Below are positions 44,478 through 55,224 of a DNA stretch of 64,000 nucleotides, one piece after another; position 1 is the first letter of the stretch; every line of letters begins with the position of its first letter. The DNA comes from Fervidobacterium nodosum Rt17-B1 (GTDB taxonomy: Bacteria; Thermotogota; Thermotogae; Thermotogales; Fervidobacteriaceae), in contig NC_009718.1 of assembly GCF_000017545.1 (NCBI RefSeq), positions 992,001 through 1,056,000 on the forward strand, given 5' to 3'. A model generated the notes under the pieces. The model was given only the letters and a program-made list of their open reading frames with translations, did not search any database and was not told the DNA's origin. Position numbers and translations under genes: made by a program.

Positions 44478-45356
44478 GTGAGTAAAAAAGATAAAGAACT
44501 TATAATCGGTGCTCATATGCCTATAGGTGGTGGATTTGCTCGAGTTCCAAGAGAAACAATAGAAATCGGTGGTAATGCATTCCAGATATTCCCACACAAT
44601 CCACGGCAGTGGAATGCCAAGTTACCAAATGAGGATGATGTAGTACACTTTCTCAGGGACGTAAAAAAGTACAATTTAAATCCAGAATACTTTCTGTGCC
44701 ATTCGGGATATCTTGTTAACGTAGCAAGCCCAAGAGATGATGTCTGGGAAAAATCGGTTGAGTTACTCGCAATAGAGATGAAGATTTGCGCAAAACTTGG
44801 GATAAAATATTTGAACATTCACCCTGGAAGTCACCTTGGTGAAGGTGAAGAAGTCGGAATTGAGAGGATTGTTAAGGCACTGAATTTGGTTATGGAAAAG
44901 GAAAAGAGTGTACATATAATGCTTGAGAATGTGGTAATGAAGGGTGGGAATATAGGTTACAATTTTTCTCAGATGAGGAGGATTATAGAGCAGTGTAAGT
45001 ATCCTGAAAGGATAGGTCTAACTTTCGATACATGCCACGGGTACGACGCGGGGTACGATGTAACTAAACCGGAAGGTATTAAAAAGTTGTTGGAAGAGAT
45101 AGATAGAGAAGTGGGAATTGGTAGGATTAAATTTGTCCACCTTAACGATACGAAAAATACTTTAGGTTCAAATAAAGATAGGCACGAAAATATTGGAAAT
45201 GGTAATTTGGGTGTTGAAGGGTTGAAGGTATTTCTGAGTAATCCAGTATTTTCATCTTTGCCATTGCTTCTTGAGACCCCTGGAGATAACCCGGAACATG
45301 CCGAAGATATTGCGAAGATTAAAGAAATATATGATTCGATAGAAGCGCCAAATTAA
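44478..45356 (+). CDS. nfo: Endonuclease IV (AP endonuclease)
   Basis: Endonuclease IV cleaves DNA 5' of abasic sites in base excision repair, using three zinc ions in a TIM barrel. The 292-residue protein shows IGAHMPIGGG with the first strand, NAFQIFPHNPRQW, NIHPGSHLGEGEE (zinc histidine and family motif), IMLENVVMKGGNIG (metal glutamate), GLTFDTCHGYDAGYD (metal Asp and His), KFVHLNDTKNTLGSNKDRHENIG and LLLETPG. All metal ligands seem present. GTG 44478 follows GGGGGTGTAATT; an upstream frame from 44421 overlaps the GNAT gene without a ribosome site. Confidence 0.96.
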   Translation: MSKKDKELIIGAHMPIGGGFARVPRETIEIGGNAFQIFPHNPRQWNAKLPNEDDVVHFLRDVKKYNLNPEYFLCHSGYLVNVASPRDDVWEKSVELLAIEMKICAKLGIKYLNIHPGSHLGEGEEVGIERIVKALNLVMEKEKSVHIMLENVVMKGGNIGYNFSQMRRIIEQCKYPERIGLTFDTCHGYDAGYDVTKPEGIKKLLEEIDREVGIGRIKFVHLNDTKNTLGSNKDRHENIGNGNLGVEGLKVFLSNPVFSSLPLLLETPGDNPEHAEDIAKIKEIYDSIEAPN

Positions 45357-45371
45357 AAGGAGTTGAGTATT

Positions 45372-45812
45372 TTGAGTTTGAACACTCAAGAGATGGAATT
45401 TAGTGAGAGGTTCAATGCACCAGTTAGTGAAGTGTGGAAAGTTTTCTATAATCCAAACGGTTGGGACCCATGGTTCACAGATGGTATGAAGATTTCTGAA
45501 GACGGTGAGATTTATTTTAGGTGGTTCAGGCTAACCGATGGACAAGTTGTAACGGACAATGGAAAAATAGTTAGTGTTATTAAAGAACGGTTGTTTTCCT
45601 TCTGGTGGTACGAATACGAAGATGGTTACCGTTCGTTTGTTGAGATGCACTTCCAACCAACCGGAGATAACGAAACGATAGTGACTGTCAAGGATAGAAC
45701 GTTGGTAAAAGATGAGGAAGAGCTCCATGTAAGGTATGGTTGTGCTTACGGTTGGGGGCAGATGATGTTGCTCGCGAAGATTTACATAGAGAAAGGATTA
45801 ATTGTTATATAA
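45372..45812 (+). CDS. SRPBCC (AHSA1-like START-domain) protein
   Basis: A 146-residue hydrophobic-pocket protein: FSERFNAPVSEVWKVFYNP is the first strand and helix of the AHSA1/START family, DGEIYFRWF and FSFWWYEYEDG are core strands, and GWGQMMLLAKIYIEKG the C-terminal long helix. Such proteins bind lipids or act as Hsp90-cochaperone-like domains; no substrate can be named. TTG 45372 is chosen, eight bases after AAGGAG. Confidence 0.8.
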   Translation: MSLNTQEMEFSERFNAPVSEVWKVFYNPNGWDPWFTDGMKISEDGEIYFRWFRLTDGQVVTDNGKIVSVIKERLFSFWWYEYEDGYRSFVEMHFQPTGDNETIVTVKDRTLVKDEEELHVRYGCAYGWGQMMLLAKIYIEKGLIVI

Positions 45813-45826
45813 AGGGGGGAATTTGC

Positions 45827-46438
45827 TTGAAAGCAACGATTGTTTTGAACGGCGTATCAAACGGTACGATGTTTATCACAGGTGAAATGCTAATCGCCGC
45901 GGATGGTGGAGCGGAAGAATTGAGAAGAAGAAATTTACTTCCTGATGTTATTATCGGTGATTTAGATTCTATATCAGACGAGTCTATTGAATATTTCCAG
46001 TCAAAAGGTGTCAAGATACAAGTATACCCTCACGAAAAGGATGAAACAGATTTGGAACTCGCAATAAATTACGCGTTGAAATACGGGGCAACGGAGATTG
46101 AGATTTTAAATTGGCAAGGCGAGAGAATTGATATGATTATTGCTATGATAGGTTTGATGAGTAAATATGAAAATATAACCGCGGTAGCTGATAATTGTGA
46201 AATTGGTTTGCTTAGCACGGGAGAACACTCTTTAAAAGCTATTAGAGATGAAATTTGGTCTTTTATCCCCTTGTGCGAAGCGGATTTTTCAATTTCAGGT
46301 TTTAAATACAGTTTTGATGGTAAGATGAGTATAACATCTCCAATAGGTGTAAGTAATGAAGCTTTGGAAAATAACGTTAAAGTCAATGTTAGAAGTGGTA
46401 AGGTGGTGTACATACGTTGGAAGAAAAAACCGTTGTAA
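45827..46438 (+). CDS. thiN: Thiamine pyrophosphokinase
   Basis: The enzyme transfers pyrophosphate from ATP to thiamine. In 203 residues it has the family motifs [35 protein letters not shown] and [18 protein letters not shown], which bind ATP and magnesium, then the C-terminal thiamine-binding beta domain ([16 protein letters not shown]). The usual GxRxDH-type motif reads [10 protein letters not shown], a mild deviation. TTG 45827 follows AAAGGGGGGAATTTGC. Its end overlaps dxr by 22 bases. Confidence 0.9.
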
Positions 46439-47529
46439 TATTGGGTGCAACAGGTTCAATTGGAACTCAAAGTGTTGATGTCATATCAAAATTGAAAAAT
46501 TACAAATTGGTTGGGATATCTTTTGGAAAGAATAGAAATTTAGCTGAAGAGATTGTTCAAAGGTTTGATGTCAAGGTTTATCATGGCGGCGTTGAGTTAT
46601 CGGTTGGAAGAAGGGTTGATAGTATAGGTGCGTTATTGGAATTGACTAAACCTGATATAACTATTTGTGCGATTCCGGGCTTTGAAGGAGTTAAAGCCAC
46701 AATAGAAGCTTTAAAATACACAAGAAGAATAGCTCTTGCCACGAAAGAGTCGATGGTGTGCGCTGGAAAGTTTGTAAAAGAATTAGCTAAAAAGAATAAC
46801 GTTGAGATTGTTCCAGTAGATAGTGAACATTCGGCTATATTTCAAATATACGAACCGCATATAGACCATATAGTTATAACCGCATCGGGTGGTGCTGTAA
46901 GAGATTTACCACTAGATAAAATAGCGGGCCTCACACCTGAAGAAGTCTTAAAACATCCAACGTGGAATATGGGTGGAAGAATAACCGTTGATTCCGCAAC
47001 GATGGTGAATAAATTTTTTGAAGTGGTTGAAGCGCATGAGTTATTCGATTTACCATACGAAAAGATAGAAGTTTACATTAATCCATCAAGCTTTATCCAC
47101 GGAATGGTATTTTTGAAGGATGGAACGATAAAAATTCACGCGGGTAAACCAGATATGCGTGTTCCTATCGCTTATTCTTTGACTTACCCTTCAAGAGAAT
47201 ATACTTCATATGTAGCTCAAGTTGATGAATTTGATATGAGGTTATTACCTGTCGAGAAGGCGCGTTATCCTCTCTTCTTCTTCGGACTTGAAATTGCAAA
47301 ATCAGGGGGACTCGCGGAACGTATAGCTTTCAACAGCGCAGATGAGATAGCTGTGCAATATTTCCTTGAAAAAAAGATTTTATTTGGTAAAATTGAAAAA
47401 ATAGTAACTAAAACCGTAGAAGAGGTGCAAAAAAGGGCCATAACAGTTAATTCACTCGAAGATGTTTACAAAGTTGACGAACTATCAAGAAAAATAACAG
47501 AGGAGGTTTTATATGACTGTATTAATTAA
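46417..47529 (+). CDS. dxr: 1-deoxy-D-xylulose-5-phosphate reductoisomerase
   Basis: Dxr makes methylerythritol 4-phosphate, the committed step of the non-mevalonate isoprenoid pathway. The 370-residue protein has [17 protein letters not shown] (NADPH loop), [29 protein letters not shown] (metal Asp and Glu), [16 protein letters not shown] and [20 protein letters not shown] (substrate loop). TTG start overlapping the previous gene, with GGTGGTGTACATAC. ispG lies 1.5 kb downstream, so two pathway steps share this operon. Confidence 0.97.
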
Positions 47530-49000
47530 CATAATTTCTTTCTTAGCAGTATTCATGTTCATTGTTGTTGTACATGAGTTTGGGCATTTTCTCTTTGCCC
47601 GTCTGTTCGGTGTAAAGGTTCACGAATTTGCGATTGGATTTGGACCAGAGATTTTTAGAAAGAAAGGTAAAAAAACAGACTTCAGGATTAACATATTCCC
47701 ACTTGGTGGGTATGTTCGCTTGAAAGGTGAAGACCCATCTGAAGAGGAAGACCCAGATTCTTTGTATGGAATATCCGCATGGAAGAGATTTCTTGTTGTA
47801 TTTGCTGGACCTTTATTTTCCATATTAGCGGGATATTTGCTTTTTGTAATCATCATTTCCGCATGGGGATATACACCTATAATCATCGATAAAGTAATCC
47901 CTAACTCGGCAGCTGAAGAGGCAGGTTTGAAAGATGGAGATATCGTTTTAAAGTTAAATGGTAAGTACATATTTGATACGGTCGATATGACCGATTCAAT
48001 AAGAAAGGGAAGAGCTATAGAACTTGAGATTCTTAGAGATGGGCAGAGAATGAATTTAGTGGTCACACCAAAACTTTCTAACGCCCAGTATTATCTTTAC
48101 CTAAAAGATGTGCGTGGTGATATAGGCGGAAAAATAGAAACGGTAAATAATTTAGAGTTTGAAACGTATGTTAAAAATTACAAGAAAGAGCTAGTTACGA
48201 TAAAATCTGAAGCAGGAGAGCTTAATTGTGTTATAGATAGTCTAAATTCTTTGCCTGAAAGATACACGATAGGTATTTATTACGGCCAATTTTCAAATGT
48301 TTTCGCTAAAGATGTTGAACCATTCAAAGTCGGAGATAATCTACTGCAAGTTGAAGATATGAAAATCCAAAGTGGCACAGATTTACTCGACCTTGTAACA
48401 GCTCTTAATCTGAAACCCGATGAGTTATACGTGGTAGCGAATGGTAACGTAGTTGAAAGCGTTGTAAAACCTCTTCCAGAAAGGGTAAAAGTTGTGTACT
48501 CAACTTCCAATGGTGAAATTAAGGAAATCGTCTTGGATAAATCAAAATTACTTGAAGCACTTTCAACGCCAGGTGCTTTAAAAGAAAGAAGTACAAGGTT
48601 AAAACCAAGGGGTATCGAAGGGATAAAATTAGCAATCGCAAGAAGTAATAGATTAGCGTTGTACATTTGGAAAACATTACCCGGTATATTCGTTGGGAAG
48701 AACATTCAAGATGTCACAGGACCTGTTGGAATGGTACAGATAATAGGACAAGCTGCGCAAATTGGTCTTGAAACAATTCTCACCATCGTCGCTGTGATAA
48801 CAATTAACCTTGGTATATTCAATTTGTTCCCACTGCCAGCACTCGATGGTGGAAGGATAGTATTCGCGTTAATCGAGATGATTACTAGGAAGAAGATAAA
48901 TAGGAATGTTGAGAATATAATCCATACGATAGGTTTCTTTATACTATTGGGGCTTGTGATATTCATAACGTTTATCGATATTGGAAGATTTTTTAGATAA
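47513..49000 (+). CDS. rseP: RseP-type site-2 metalloprotease
   Basis: RseP-type proteases cleave membrane proteins within the bilayer in stress signalling or signal-peptide removal. The zinc site is [15 protein letters not shown] (HExxH) in the first helix plus [20 protein letters not shown] in the third. [11 protein letters not shown] follows the first helix as in the family. Two PDZ-like regions lie between ([20 protein letters not shown], and about 245-290). Length 495 is longer than many homologues owing to the second region. ATG start overlaps dxr by 17 bases with GAGGAGGTTTTAT. Confidence 0.93.
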
Positions 49001-49034
49001 TTCAAATAAATTTTTAAAATAGGGATGATAAAGT

Positions 49035-50123
49035 ATGGATACGGTTATTAAAAGACGTGAAACAAGGGTAGTTAAAGTAGGTAACGCGTTCATCGGTGGT
49101 GGTCATCCGATTTCTATTCAATCAATGACTAACACTAATACAGAGAACGTAGAATCGACTATTAATCAAATAAATGAGCTTGAAAAAGCGGGTTGTGAGA
49201 TTGTAAGGATTTCACTTCCAACTTTGGAAAGCGCAAGGAAAGTTAAAGAAATAAAACAGAGAGTAAGTATTCCAGTGGTTGGTGATATTCATTTCGATTA
49301 CAAAATCGCTATTGAAGCTATTAAGAATGGGATTGATAAGATAAGGATTAATCCGGGAAATATAGGTGATGAGTCAAAAGTTGAAGAGATTGTCAGAGCT
49401 GCAAAGGAATACAAAGTCCCGATAAGAGTAGGGGCAAATAGTGGCTCGTTGCCAAAAGATTTAGAAAATCTTCCAAAGGCTCAAGCGTTAGGTGAGGCGG
49501 CATTAAGAGAAGTTAAGATTTTAGAGAAATACGGTTTTGAAGATATAGTGATATCCGTAAAAAGCTCCGATGTATTGGAAACGATTGAGGCGAATAGATA
49601 CATCGCAAAACTTGTTGATTATCCGCTCCACGTTGGCGTTACGGAAGCGGGAACATTGTACAATTCGCTGATAAAATCTTCAATAGCTTTGGGTGTATTG
49701 ATTTTAGAAGGGCTTGTTGATACTGTTAGAATATCTATAGCTGGAGCGCCTGTAAACGAGGTTATAGCGGCTAAAAAGTTGTTAACGTTCCTGCATTTAC
49801 GGAAAGGACCAAATATCGTAGCTTGTCCAACATGCTCGAGAACTGTATTTGACGTTGAAAATGTCGCTTTGGAAGTTGAAAAAATGCTTTCGGATATTGA
49901 TGAAGAGATAACTGTATCTGTGCTTGGCTGTGTTGTTAATGGAATAGGTGAGGGTAAAGAGGCAGATGTAGGTATAGCTGGTACAAAATCAGGAGTAGTG
50001 GTCTTCCACAAAGGTGAGATTGTTGGAACTTTTACGTATGAAATGGGAATGGAGAAATTGAAAGAGTACGTAGAAAAAGTTATAGAAGAGAAAGCGAGTA
50101 ATAGAAATTTTAGAAATTGGTGA
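49035..50123 (+). CDS. ispG: 4-hydroxy-3-methylbut-2-enyl diphosphate synthase
   Basis: IspG reduces methylerythritol cyclodiphosphate using a [4Fe-4S] cluster. The 362-residue protein has [18 protein letters not shown] at the start of the TIM barrel, [24 protein letters not shown], and the cluster cysteines in [15 protein letters not shown] and [18 protein letters not shown]. All three cysteines are intact. ATG start, AGGGATGATAAAGT upstream. With dxr two genes upstream it marks an isoprenoid operon. Confidence 0.97.
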   Translation: MDTVIKRRETRVVKVGNAFIGGGHPISIQSMTNTNTENVESTINQINELEKAGCEIVRISLPTLESARKVKEIKQRVSIPVVGDIHFDYKIAIEAIKNGIDKIRINPGNIGDESKVEEIVRAAKEYKVPIRVGANSGSLPKDLENLPKAQALGEAALREVKILEKYGFEDIVISVKSSDVLETIEANRYIAKLVDYPLHVGVTEAGTLYNSLIKSSIALGVLILEGLVDTVRISIAGAPVNEVIAAKKLLTFLHLRKGPNIVACPTCSRTVFDVENVALEVEKMLSDIDEEITVSVLGCVVNGIGEGKEADVGIAGTKSGVVVFHKGEIVGTFTYEMGMEKLKEYVEKVIEEKASNRNFRNW

Positions 50124-50140
50124 TTTCAAGAGGTGGTTGG

Positions 50141-50920
50141 ATGAACATCCTGCTTGTAAACGATGATGGCGTGACAGCACCAGGTATATTATGCGCCGCC
50201 AGATATTTGAGTAAAGAGCATTACGTTGTTGTTTCCGCTCCCGAATCAGAGCAAAGCGCTGTGGGGCATGGTATAACGTTGAGATTTCCACTGTGGGCAA
50301 GGAAGTTGGATATAAACGAGCCATTCGAGATGTACGCAGTCTCAGGTACACCCGCAGATTGTGTTAAGATAGGACTTGACGTTATATACAAAGACAAGGG
50401 TATCATGCCAGATGTTGTGATAAGTGGTATAAATCGTGGTGAAAATTTGGGAACGGATGTTGTTTACTCTGGAACAGTCAGTGGTGCACTGGAGGGAGCG
50501 ATAGCCGGAGTACCATCGATAGCTATTTCCGTGGCTGATTTCAAAGACCCAATATACGAAACAGGCGCGAGATTCTTATTGAATTTTTTGAAAGAATTCG
50601 ATGTAAAAAGAATACCAAGATTTACAGCTTTGAATATAAACGTACCTTCGGTGCCATATGAACAAATCAAAGGTTGGAAGCTGACAAGACAAAGCAAGAG
50701 AAGATACGAAGATTACTTTGAAAAAAGGATAGACCCTTATGGAAAAGATTACTATTGGATGTTGGGAGATATAATCGAGGATGATCCCGACCCAAAAGCC
50801 GATTACAAAGCGCTTAAGGAAGGGTATATCTCCGTAACTCCCATAACGATATTTATGACAAACGAAGAGTTACTTAAAGAATTGGAGGGAATATACGGTG
50901 ACGGTAAGAATTTTAGGTGA
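50141..50920 (+). CDS. surE: 5'-nucleotidase SurE
   Basis: SurE dephosphorylates nucleoside monophosphates and is often a stress or stationary-phase survival protein. The 259-residue protein has ILLVNDDGVTAPGI (metal Asp pair), APESEQSAVGHGIT, VSGTPADCVKIGLD and VVISGINRGENLGTDVVYSG (conserved SGxNxGxN block). ATG 50141 follows AAGAGGTGGTTGG; the earlier in-frame GTG 50117 lies within ispG. Its end overlaps def by 23 bases. Confidence 0.95.
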   Translation: MNILLVNDDGVTAPGILCAARYLSKEHYVVVSAPESEQSAVGHGITLRFPLWARKLDINEPFEMYAVSGTPADCVKIGLDVIYKDKGIMPDVVISGINRGENLGTDVVYSGTVSGALEGAIAGVPSIAISVADFKDPIYETGARFLLNFLKEFDVKRIPRFTALNINVPSVPYEQIKGWKLTRQSKRRYEDYFEKRIDPYGKDYYWMLGDIIEDDPDPKADYKALKEGYISVTPITIFMTNEELLKELEGIYGDGKNFR

Positions 50921-51410
50921 TCCTGTATTAAGAAAAAAAGCTCAACCAGTAACAGATTTTGCTCAAGTAAGAGCGATAATTGAGGAATTCAAATTGACGA
51001 TGTACGAACAAGATGGCGTCGGGCTCGCTGCACCACAAGTTGGTATATCTCTAAGATTCTTTGGAATGGACGATGGAAGCGGTTTTAAGATGATAGTCAA
51101 TCCTGAAATCATAGAAAAGTCAGAGGAAAAAGAATTAGGAGAAGAAGGGTGTTTAAGCGTTCCTGGTGTTTTTGCTGATGTGTTGAGACACAAGTGGATT
51201 AGAGTCCGATACCAAGATGAACACGGAACCTACCATGAAGAGCTTTTGGAAGGTTATCCAGCGAGAATTTTTCAACATGAGTATGACCATCTCGATGGAG
51301 TACTTTTCATAGACCATCTAGATTCAAAAACAAGAACAGCTTTGGCACAACAATTGAAAAAAATAATGGAGGAAAGCAGGAAAAATAAAGAAAGTAAAGG
51401 AAAAAAGTGA
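50898..51410 (+). CDS. def: Peptide deformylase
   Basis: Deformylase removes the formyl group of nascent proteins. In 170 residues the three motifs are present: DGVGLAAPQVGI (motif 1), EEGCLSVPGVFAD (motif 2, metal cysteine) and RIFQHEYDHLDGVLF (motif 3, HExxH-type). The C-terminus is lysine-rich. GTG start inside the surE end with ATTGGAGGGAATATACG upstream. Confidence 0.96.
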   Translation: MTVRILGDPVLRKKAQPVTDFAQVRAIIEEFKLTMYEQDGVGLAAPQVGISLRFFGMDDGSGFKMIVNPEIIEKSEEKELGEEGCLSVPGVFADVLRHKWIRVRYQDEHGTYHEELLEGYPARIFQHEYDHLDGVLFIDHLDSKTRTALAQQLKKIMEESRKNKESKGKK

Positions 51411-51434
51411 ACAAAATAATTGGAGGTGGGTTAA

Positions 51435-51686
51435 ATGACGGAAAAAGTTAAGAAGACGTTCACCATAGATTATGAACTCGATATTCTTAACAAAAAAATC
51501 AGCGTAAATGGGTTACCGGAAAAAGACCTTAAAGATTTTCTTGATGAGCTAAAGAGGTCAAACGATTTCTTAGCTAAAATGCTCTATAACAACATTATCG
51601 AAACCGCGATTACAGAGATGCGTGTCATGGCATGGACTGGGATGGATATAAAAGAATGGCTTAAATCAGTTGGGCATGAAGAGTAA
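51435..51686 (+). CDS. Small unknown protein
   Basis: 83 residues, no recognised family. It starts TEKVKKTFTIDYELDILNKK and ends with KEWLKSVGHEE; the middle is helical with acidic and hydrophobic spacing. A strong TTGGAGGTGGGTTAA ribosome site precedes the ATG, it follows def by 24 bases and is followed by a terminator, so it is probably expressed as the last gene of the dxr-def operon. Confidence 0.6.
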   Translation: MTEKVKKTFTIDYELDILNKKISVNGLPEKDLKDFLDELKRSNDFLAKMLYNNIIETAITEMRVMAWTGMDIKEWLKSVGHEE

Positions 51687-51727
51687 CTTTTAGAAAATCT
51701 GAAAGCTAGAAATAACTGTAAGCTTTT

Positions 51728-51758
51728 AAACGTCGGGAAGAAATCCCGACGTTTTTTT
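51728..51758 (+). terminator. Strong rho-independent terminator
   Basis: AAACGTCGGG (51728-51737) pairs perfectly with CCCGACGTTT (51745-51754) and is followed by more T. It ends the operon from the ABC-F/dxr region. Confidence 0.95.
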
Positions 51759-51813
51759 ATTTTCAACGCAAATATAATACTCCCATTAAACAAAAACACA
51801 TTTTTTACGAAAC

Positions 51814-51841
51814 AAGTTACATTGATATAATCATTCTAAAG
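51814..51841 (+). promoter_or_regulatory. Promoter of the cellobiose-phosphorylase-like gene
   Basis: TTTACG (51814-51819) and TATAAT (51836-51841) with 16 bases between them, 36 bases before the ATG. The gene follows a terminator, so a new promoter is expected. Confidence 0.55.
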
Positions 51842-51877
51842 TTGAAAACCTGAACTTGTTTAAAGGAGGCTTAACTT

Positions 51878-54800
51878 ATGAAAAATTACTATTTCGATGA
51901 AAAACAAAGATTCGTTATTGAAAATTACAATTCATCTAAACCATTCGCAAGTTTCCTACCGGGAATAGCCGGTAAAAAAGGCATTCCGCTGTGGGTCTTT
52001 TACGTCAACAGAGGTCAGGGGATTGCTTCTTTTGGTATTGCCCACAAAGACAACCCAATAATGGAATTTCACCCTGCTTTTAGAAGCTATCAAACTGTAT
52101 TTACGCATGGTTTTAGAACGTTTATAAAAGAAAAAGGCATGATATACGAACCATTCCAATATCCAAAAAATAAGGCTGTTTCCCAAAAGATGCACATCGG
52201 TATAAACGAGCTTGAATTGGTTGAAACAAACCAAGAAAAAGGTATAGAGACTTCCGTACTTTACTTTACACTTTCACAAGAGAAAATCGCCGCTTTGGTA
52301 AGGATAGTTACACTTAAAAATATCTCAGATAGTGATAAACAACTCGAGGTCTTAGACGGCTTACCAACGGTTATACCTTACGGGATTAACGATTATGGAC
52401 TTAAGCACGTTGGTAACACATTAAAAGCGTGGATGGAAGTTTACAACCTCGAGAGTGGGATTCCCATTTTCAAAATGCGTTCTTCTACGGAAGATACAGT
52501 TGAAGTAAAAGAATTCTCTGAAGGGAATTTTTACACATCGGTTATTCAGAATAACAATGAAACAACACATGCGAAGATGATAATAGATACAGACCTTGTA
52601 TTTGGTTACAACACGTCTTTTGATTATCCAAGTGTGTTCGCTGATGTTTCATTGAGTGAATTAATAAATAGAAAGCAAATAAAAACAAATAAAGTACCGT
52701 GCGCATTCGCGCCTGTTTCTGTAACACTAAAACCTGGTGAGAGTATAAAGATTTATTCCGTAACAGGTCATGCACCAGATACTTCAGTACTTGATGAGTA
52801 TAAATCTAAATTTACCAATCCAAAGTATTTTGAAGAAAAATACATCGAAGGAAATGAGATAATCAAAGAAATTACGCGCGATATCGATACAGAGACGTCT
52901 TCAAAACTTTTCAATGAATATTCCAAGCAGAGTTACCTTGATAACCTTCTTAGAGGTGGTTACCCTATAGTTTTCAAAAATGGTGAAAAACCACGAGTTT
53001 ATCATATATACTCAAGGAAACACGGGGATTTAGAAAGAGACTATAACTATTTTGTGCTTCTTCCTGAATATTATTCAAGCGGAAATGGAAACTACAGAGA
53101 TGTCAATCAAAACAGAAGAAACGACGTTTATTTCAATCCTTTCATTGAAAGGTACAATGTAAAATTCTTCATGAACCTTATACAAACCGATGGATACAAT
53201 CCACTTGTAATCAACGGAGTCAGGTACAAAATATCACCTGAAAATCTTGGAATAATCGATGAACTTGTCGAAGAAAATTACACCAGCAGAGTTAAAGAAT
53301 TCCTATCGAAAAACACGTTCACACCTGGAAAGGTTTCTATGTTCTTAGAAAGAGAGAATATATCACTCAAAGTTGACGAGGAGGAATTCCTAAGACGTAT
53401 TATCGAGATATCAGATGAAGAAACAGACGCTGTACATGGTGAAGGTTTCTGGACAGACCATTGGACGTACAACCTTGCCCTTATAGAAAGCTATTTAGAG
53501 ATTTATCCCGATAGGGAGGAAAATCTTCTTTTCGATGATAAAGATTACACGTATTACGATAATTACATGGTAGTCTTACCACGAGAAAGAAGGTACGTTT
53601 ACGTCGATGGAAAGGTAAGACAGTACAATTCTCTTGTCGAAGATAAAGAAAAAAGAAAGCTAATCGAGTCAAGAAACGAATACAAGAACGTTATGAGAAT
53701 ATCTAAAGGCACAGGTGAAATTTATCGAACAACGTTGATTTCCAAACTTATCAATCTTGCAGCTATAAAGTTTTCAACCACAGACCCGTGCGGTGTTGGA
53801 ATTGAAATGGAGGCTGGAAAACCTGGTTGGTATGATGCGCTCAACGGCTTACCGGGACTATTTGGCTCTTCTGTCAACGAAACTTTCGAACTCGTTAGAC
53901 TTTTGAATTTCGTTATAGAAAAACTTAACAATTACAAAGGAAAGGCTGTGCTATTGCCAATTGAGGTAAGTAAATTGATTGATGAAGAAGTAAAATTAGT
54001 GGAAGAATTTGAAAAATCAAACGAGGACCTAGAAATTAAAAATTACAAGTACTGGAACGATATATCTGATTTAAGGGAAAAATACCGTGAAGAAACAAAA
54101 TATGGATTTACTGGTGAAGAAGTCGAATGCAAGAGCGAAGAACTCGCTCAAAGACTTGAGAAGCTGAGAAATAAATTATTAAAAGCTTTGGACAAAGCGA
54201 TAGAAGAAAATAACGGTATTATGCCCGCTTACTATTACTATGAGGCTGAAAAATACGAAATAATTTGCGAAGAAAATGGGCAAAAGTACGTTAAAGTACT
54301 CAAATTCAAGCAAAAGAAAATGCCTCTATTTTTGGAAGGTATCGTTAGGGGATTCAAAGTTTACAAGATATACAAAGGTAAAGAATTTCTTAGAAATGTC
54401 TATCATAAAGTCAAAGAAAGCCCGTTATTTGATGAAAAGCTTAAGATGTACAAAGTTAACGCGTCGCTTAGCGATCAGCCAATTGAAATAGGTAGGGCGA
54501 AAGCGTTTACACCAGGTTGGCTTGAAAACGAATCCATATGGTTACATATGGAGTACAAATACATGCTAGAAGTGATAAAAGCCGGCTTATACGATGAATT
54601 TTACAGTGACTTCAAGAATGTTTTCATACCATTCTTAGACCCAGCTGTGTATGGTAGAAGCACGCTCGAAAATTCTTCATTTATAGCGAGTAGCGCAAAT
54701 CCAGACGAATCCGTGCATGGTAACGGTTTCGTCGCAAGGTTATCCGGAGCAACCGCAGAATTTTTAAGCATTTGGAAGCTTATGTTCATCGGTGAAAAGC

Positions 54801-55090
54801 CATTTAGATATGAAAATGGAAAATTGATACTTACCTTCAACCCAGCGTTACCTTCTTGGCTCTTTGATGAAAACGGCACGGTATCATTCAACTTCCTTGG
54901 CAAATGCAAAGTGATTTACCATAACTATTCAAAACAAGACACTTACAAACTCAATCCAGAAAAACAAAAGATAGTACTACATACAAAAGATGGAGAAAAA
55001 ATAACTTTAAACAACAATAAAATCGAAAACCCATATGCAGAAATGGTAAGAAATTTGAAAATAGAAAAGATAGAAGTTTACTTGGATTAA
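51878..55090 (+). CDS. Cellobiose-phosphorylase-like protein (GH94-related)
   Basis: 1070 residues. The N-terminal half is beta-rich as in the supersandwich of glycoside phosphorylases (FLPGIAGKKGIPLWVFYVN, TVFTHGFRTFIKEKG). The second half has an (alpha/alpha)6-type layout with HGEGFWTDHWTYNLALIESY, AGKPGWYDALNGLPGLFGSS (comparable to the DWNDALN region of family GH94), ENESIWLHMEYKYMLEVIKA and SSANPDESVHGNGFVARLSG. These suggest a glycan phosphorylase or hydrolase acting on beta-glucosides or chitobiose-type sugars. No signal peptide, so cytoplasmic. It stands alone between promoter and terminator. Substrate is unknown and the general acid is not certain. Confidence 0.6.
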   Translation: MKNYYFDEKQRFVIENYNSSKPFASFLPGIAGKKGIPLWVFYVNRGQGIASFGIAHKDNPIMEFHPAFRSYQTVFTHGFRTFIKEKGMIYEPFQYPKNKAVSQKMHIGINELELVETNQEKGIETSVLYFTLSQEKIAALVRIVTLKNISDSDKQLEVLDGLPTVIPYGINDYGLKHVGNTLKAWMEVYNLESGIPIFKMRSSTEDTVEVKEFSEGNFYTSVIQNNNETTHAKMIIDTDLVFGYNTSFDYPSVFADVSLSELINRKQIKTNKVPCAFAPVSVTLKPGESIKIYSVTGHAPDTSVLDEYKSKFTNPKYFEEKYIEGNEIIKEITRDIDTETSSKLFNEYSKQSYLDNLLRGGYPIVFKNGEKPRVYHIYSRKHGDLERDYNYFVLLPEYYSSGNGNYRDVNQNRRNDVYFNPFIERYNVKFFMNLIQTDGYNPLVINGVRYKISPENLGIIDELVEENYTSRVKEFLSKNTFTPGKVSMFLERENISLKVDEEEFLRRIIEISDEETDAVHGEGFWTDHWTYNLALIESYLEIYPDREENLLFDDKDYTYYDNYMVVLPRERRYVYVDGKVRQYNSLVEDKEKRKLIESRNEYKNVMRISKGTGEIYRTTLISKLINLAAIKFSTTDPCGVGIEMEAGKPGWYDALNGLPGLFGSSVNETFELVRLLNFVIEKLNNYKGKAVLLPIEVSKLIDEEVKLVEEFEKSNEDLEIKNYKYWNDISDLREKYREETKYGFTGEEVECKSEELAQRLEKLRNKLLKALDKAIEENNGIMPAYYYYEAEKYEIICEENGQKYVKVLKFKQKKMPLFLEGIVRGFKVYKIYKGKEFLRNVYHKVKESPLFDEKLKMYKVNASLSDQPIEIGRAKAFTPGWLENESIWLHMEYKYMLEVIKAGLYDEFYSDFKNVFIPFLDPAVYGRSTLENSSFIASSANPDESVHGNGFVARLSGATAEFLSIWKLMFIGEKPFRYENGKLILTFNPALPSWLFDENGTVSFNFLGKCKVIYHNYSKQDTYKLNPEKQKIVLHTKDGEKITLNNNKIENPYAEMVRNLKIEKIEVYLD

Positions 55091-55114
55091 AAACCATTTC
55101 AAAAATCAAGGATT

Positions 55115-55147
55115 AAAGCTACCAGATAATTTCTGGTAGCTTTTTTG
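55115..55147 (+). terminator. Rho-independent terminator
   Basis: AAAGCTACCAGA (55115-55126) and TCTGGTAGCTTT (55132-55143) form a 12-bp stem followed by TTT. Confidence 0.93.
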
Positions 55148-55171
55148 TTTTAATCATCAAAGCGAATGTTG

Positions 55172-55180
55172 TGCTATAAT
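55172..55180 (+). promoter_or_regulatory. Extended -10 promoter of the SIMPL gene
   Basis: TGCTATAAT, hexamer 55175-55180, 44 bases before the start and directly after a terminator. Confidence 0.6.
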
Positions 55181-55224
55181 ATCTATGATTCTAAATTGTT
55201 TTCAACTTTAGGGGGGCGATTGGC

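Noticed and set aside
46069-46413. Antisense open frames such as this one and those opposite rseP, ispG and flhB
   Set aside because: They mirror strong genes, lack ribosome sites and family motifs, and are shadows of codon bias.
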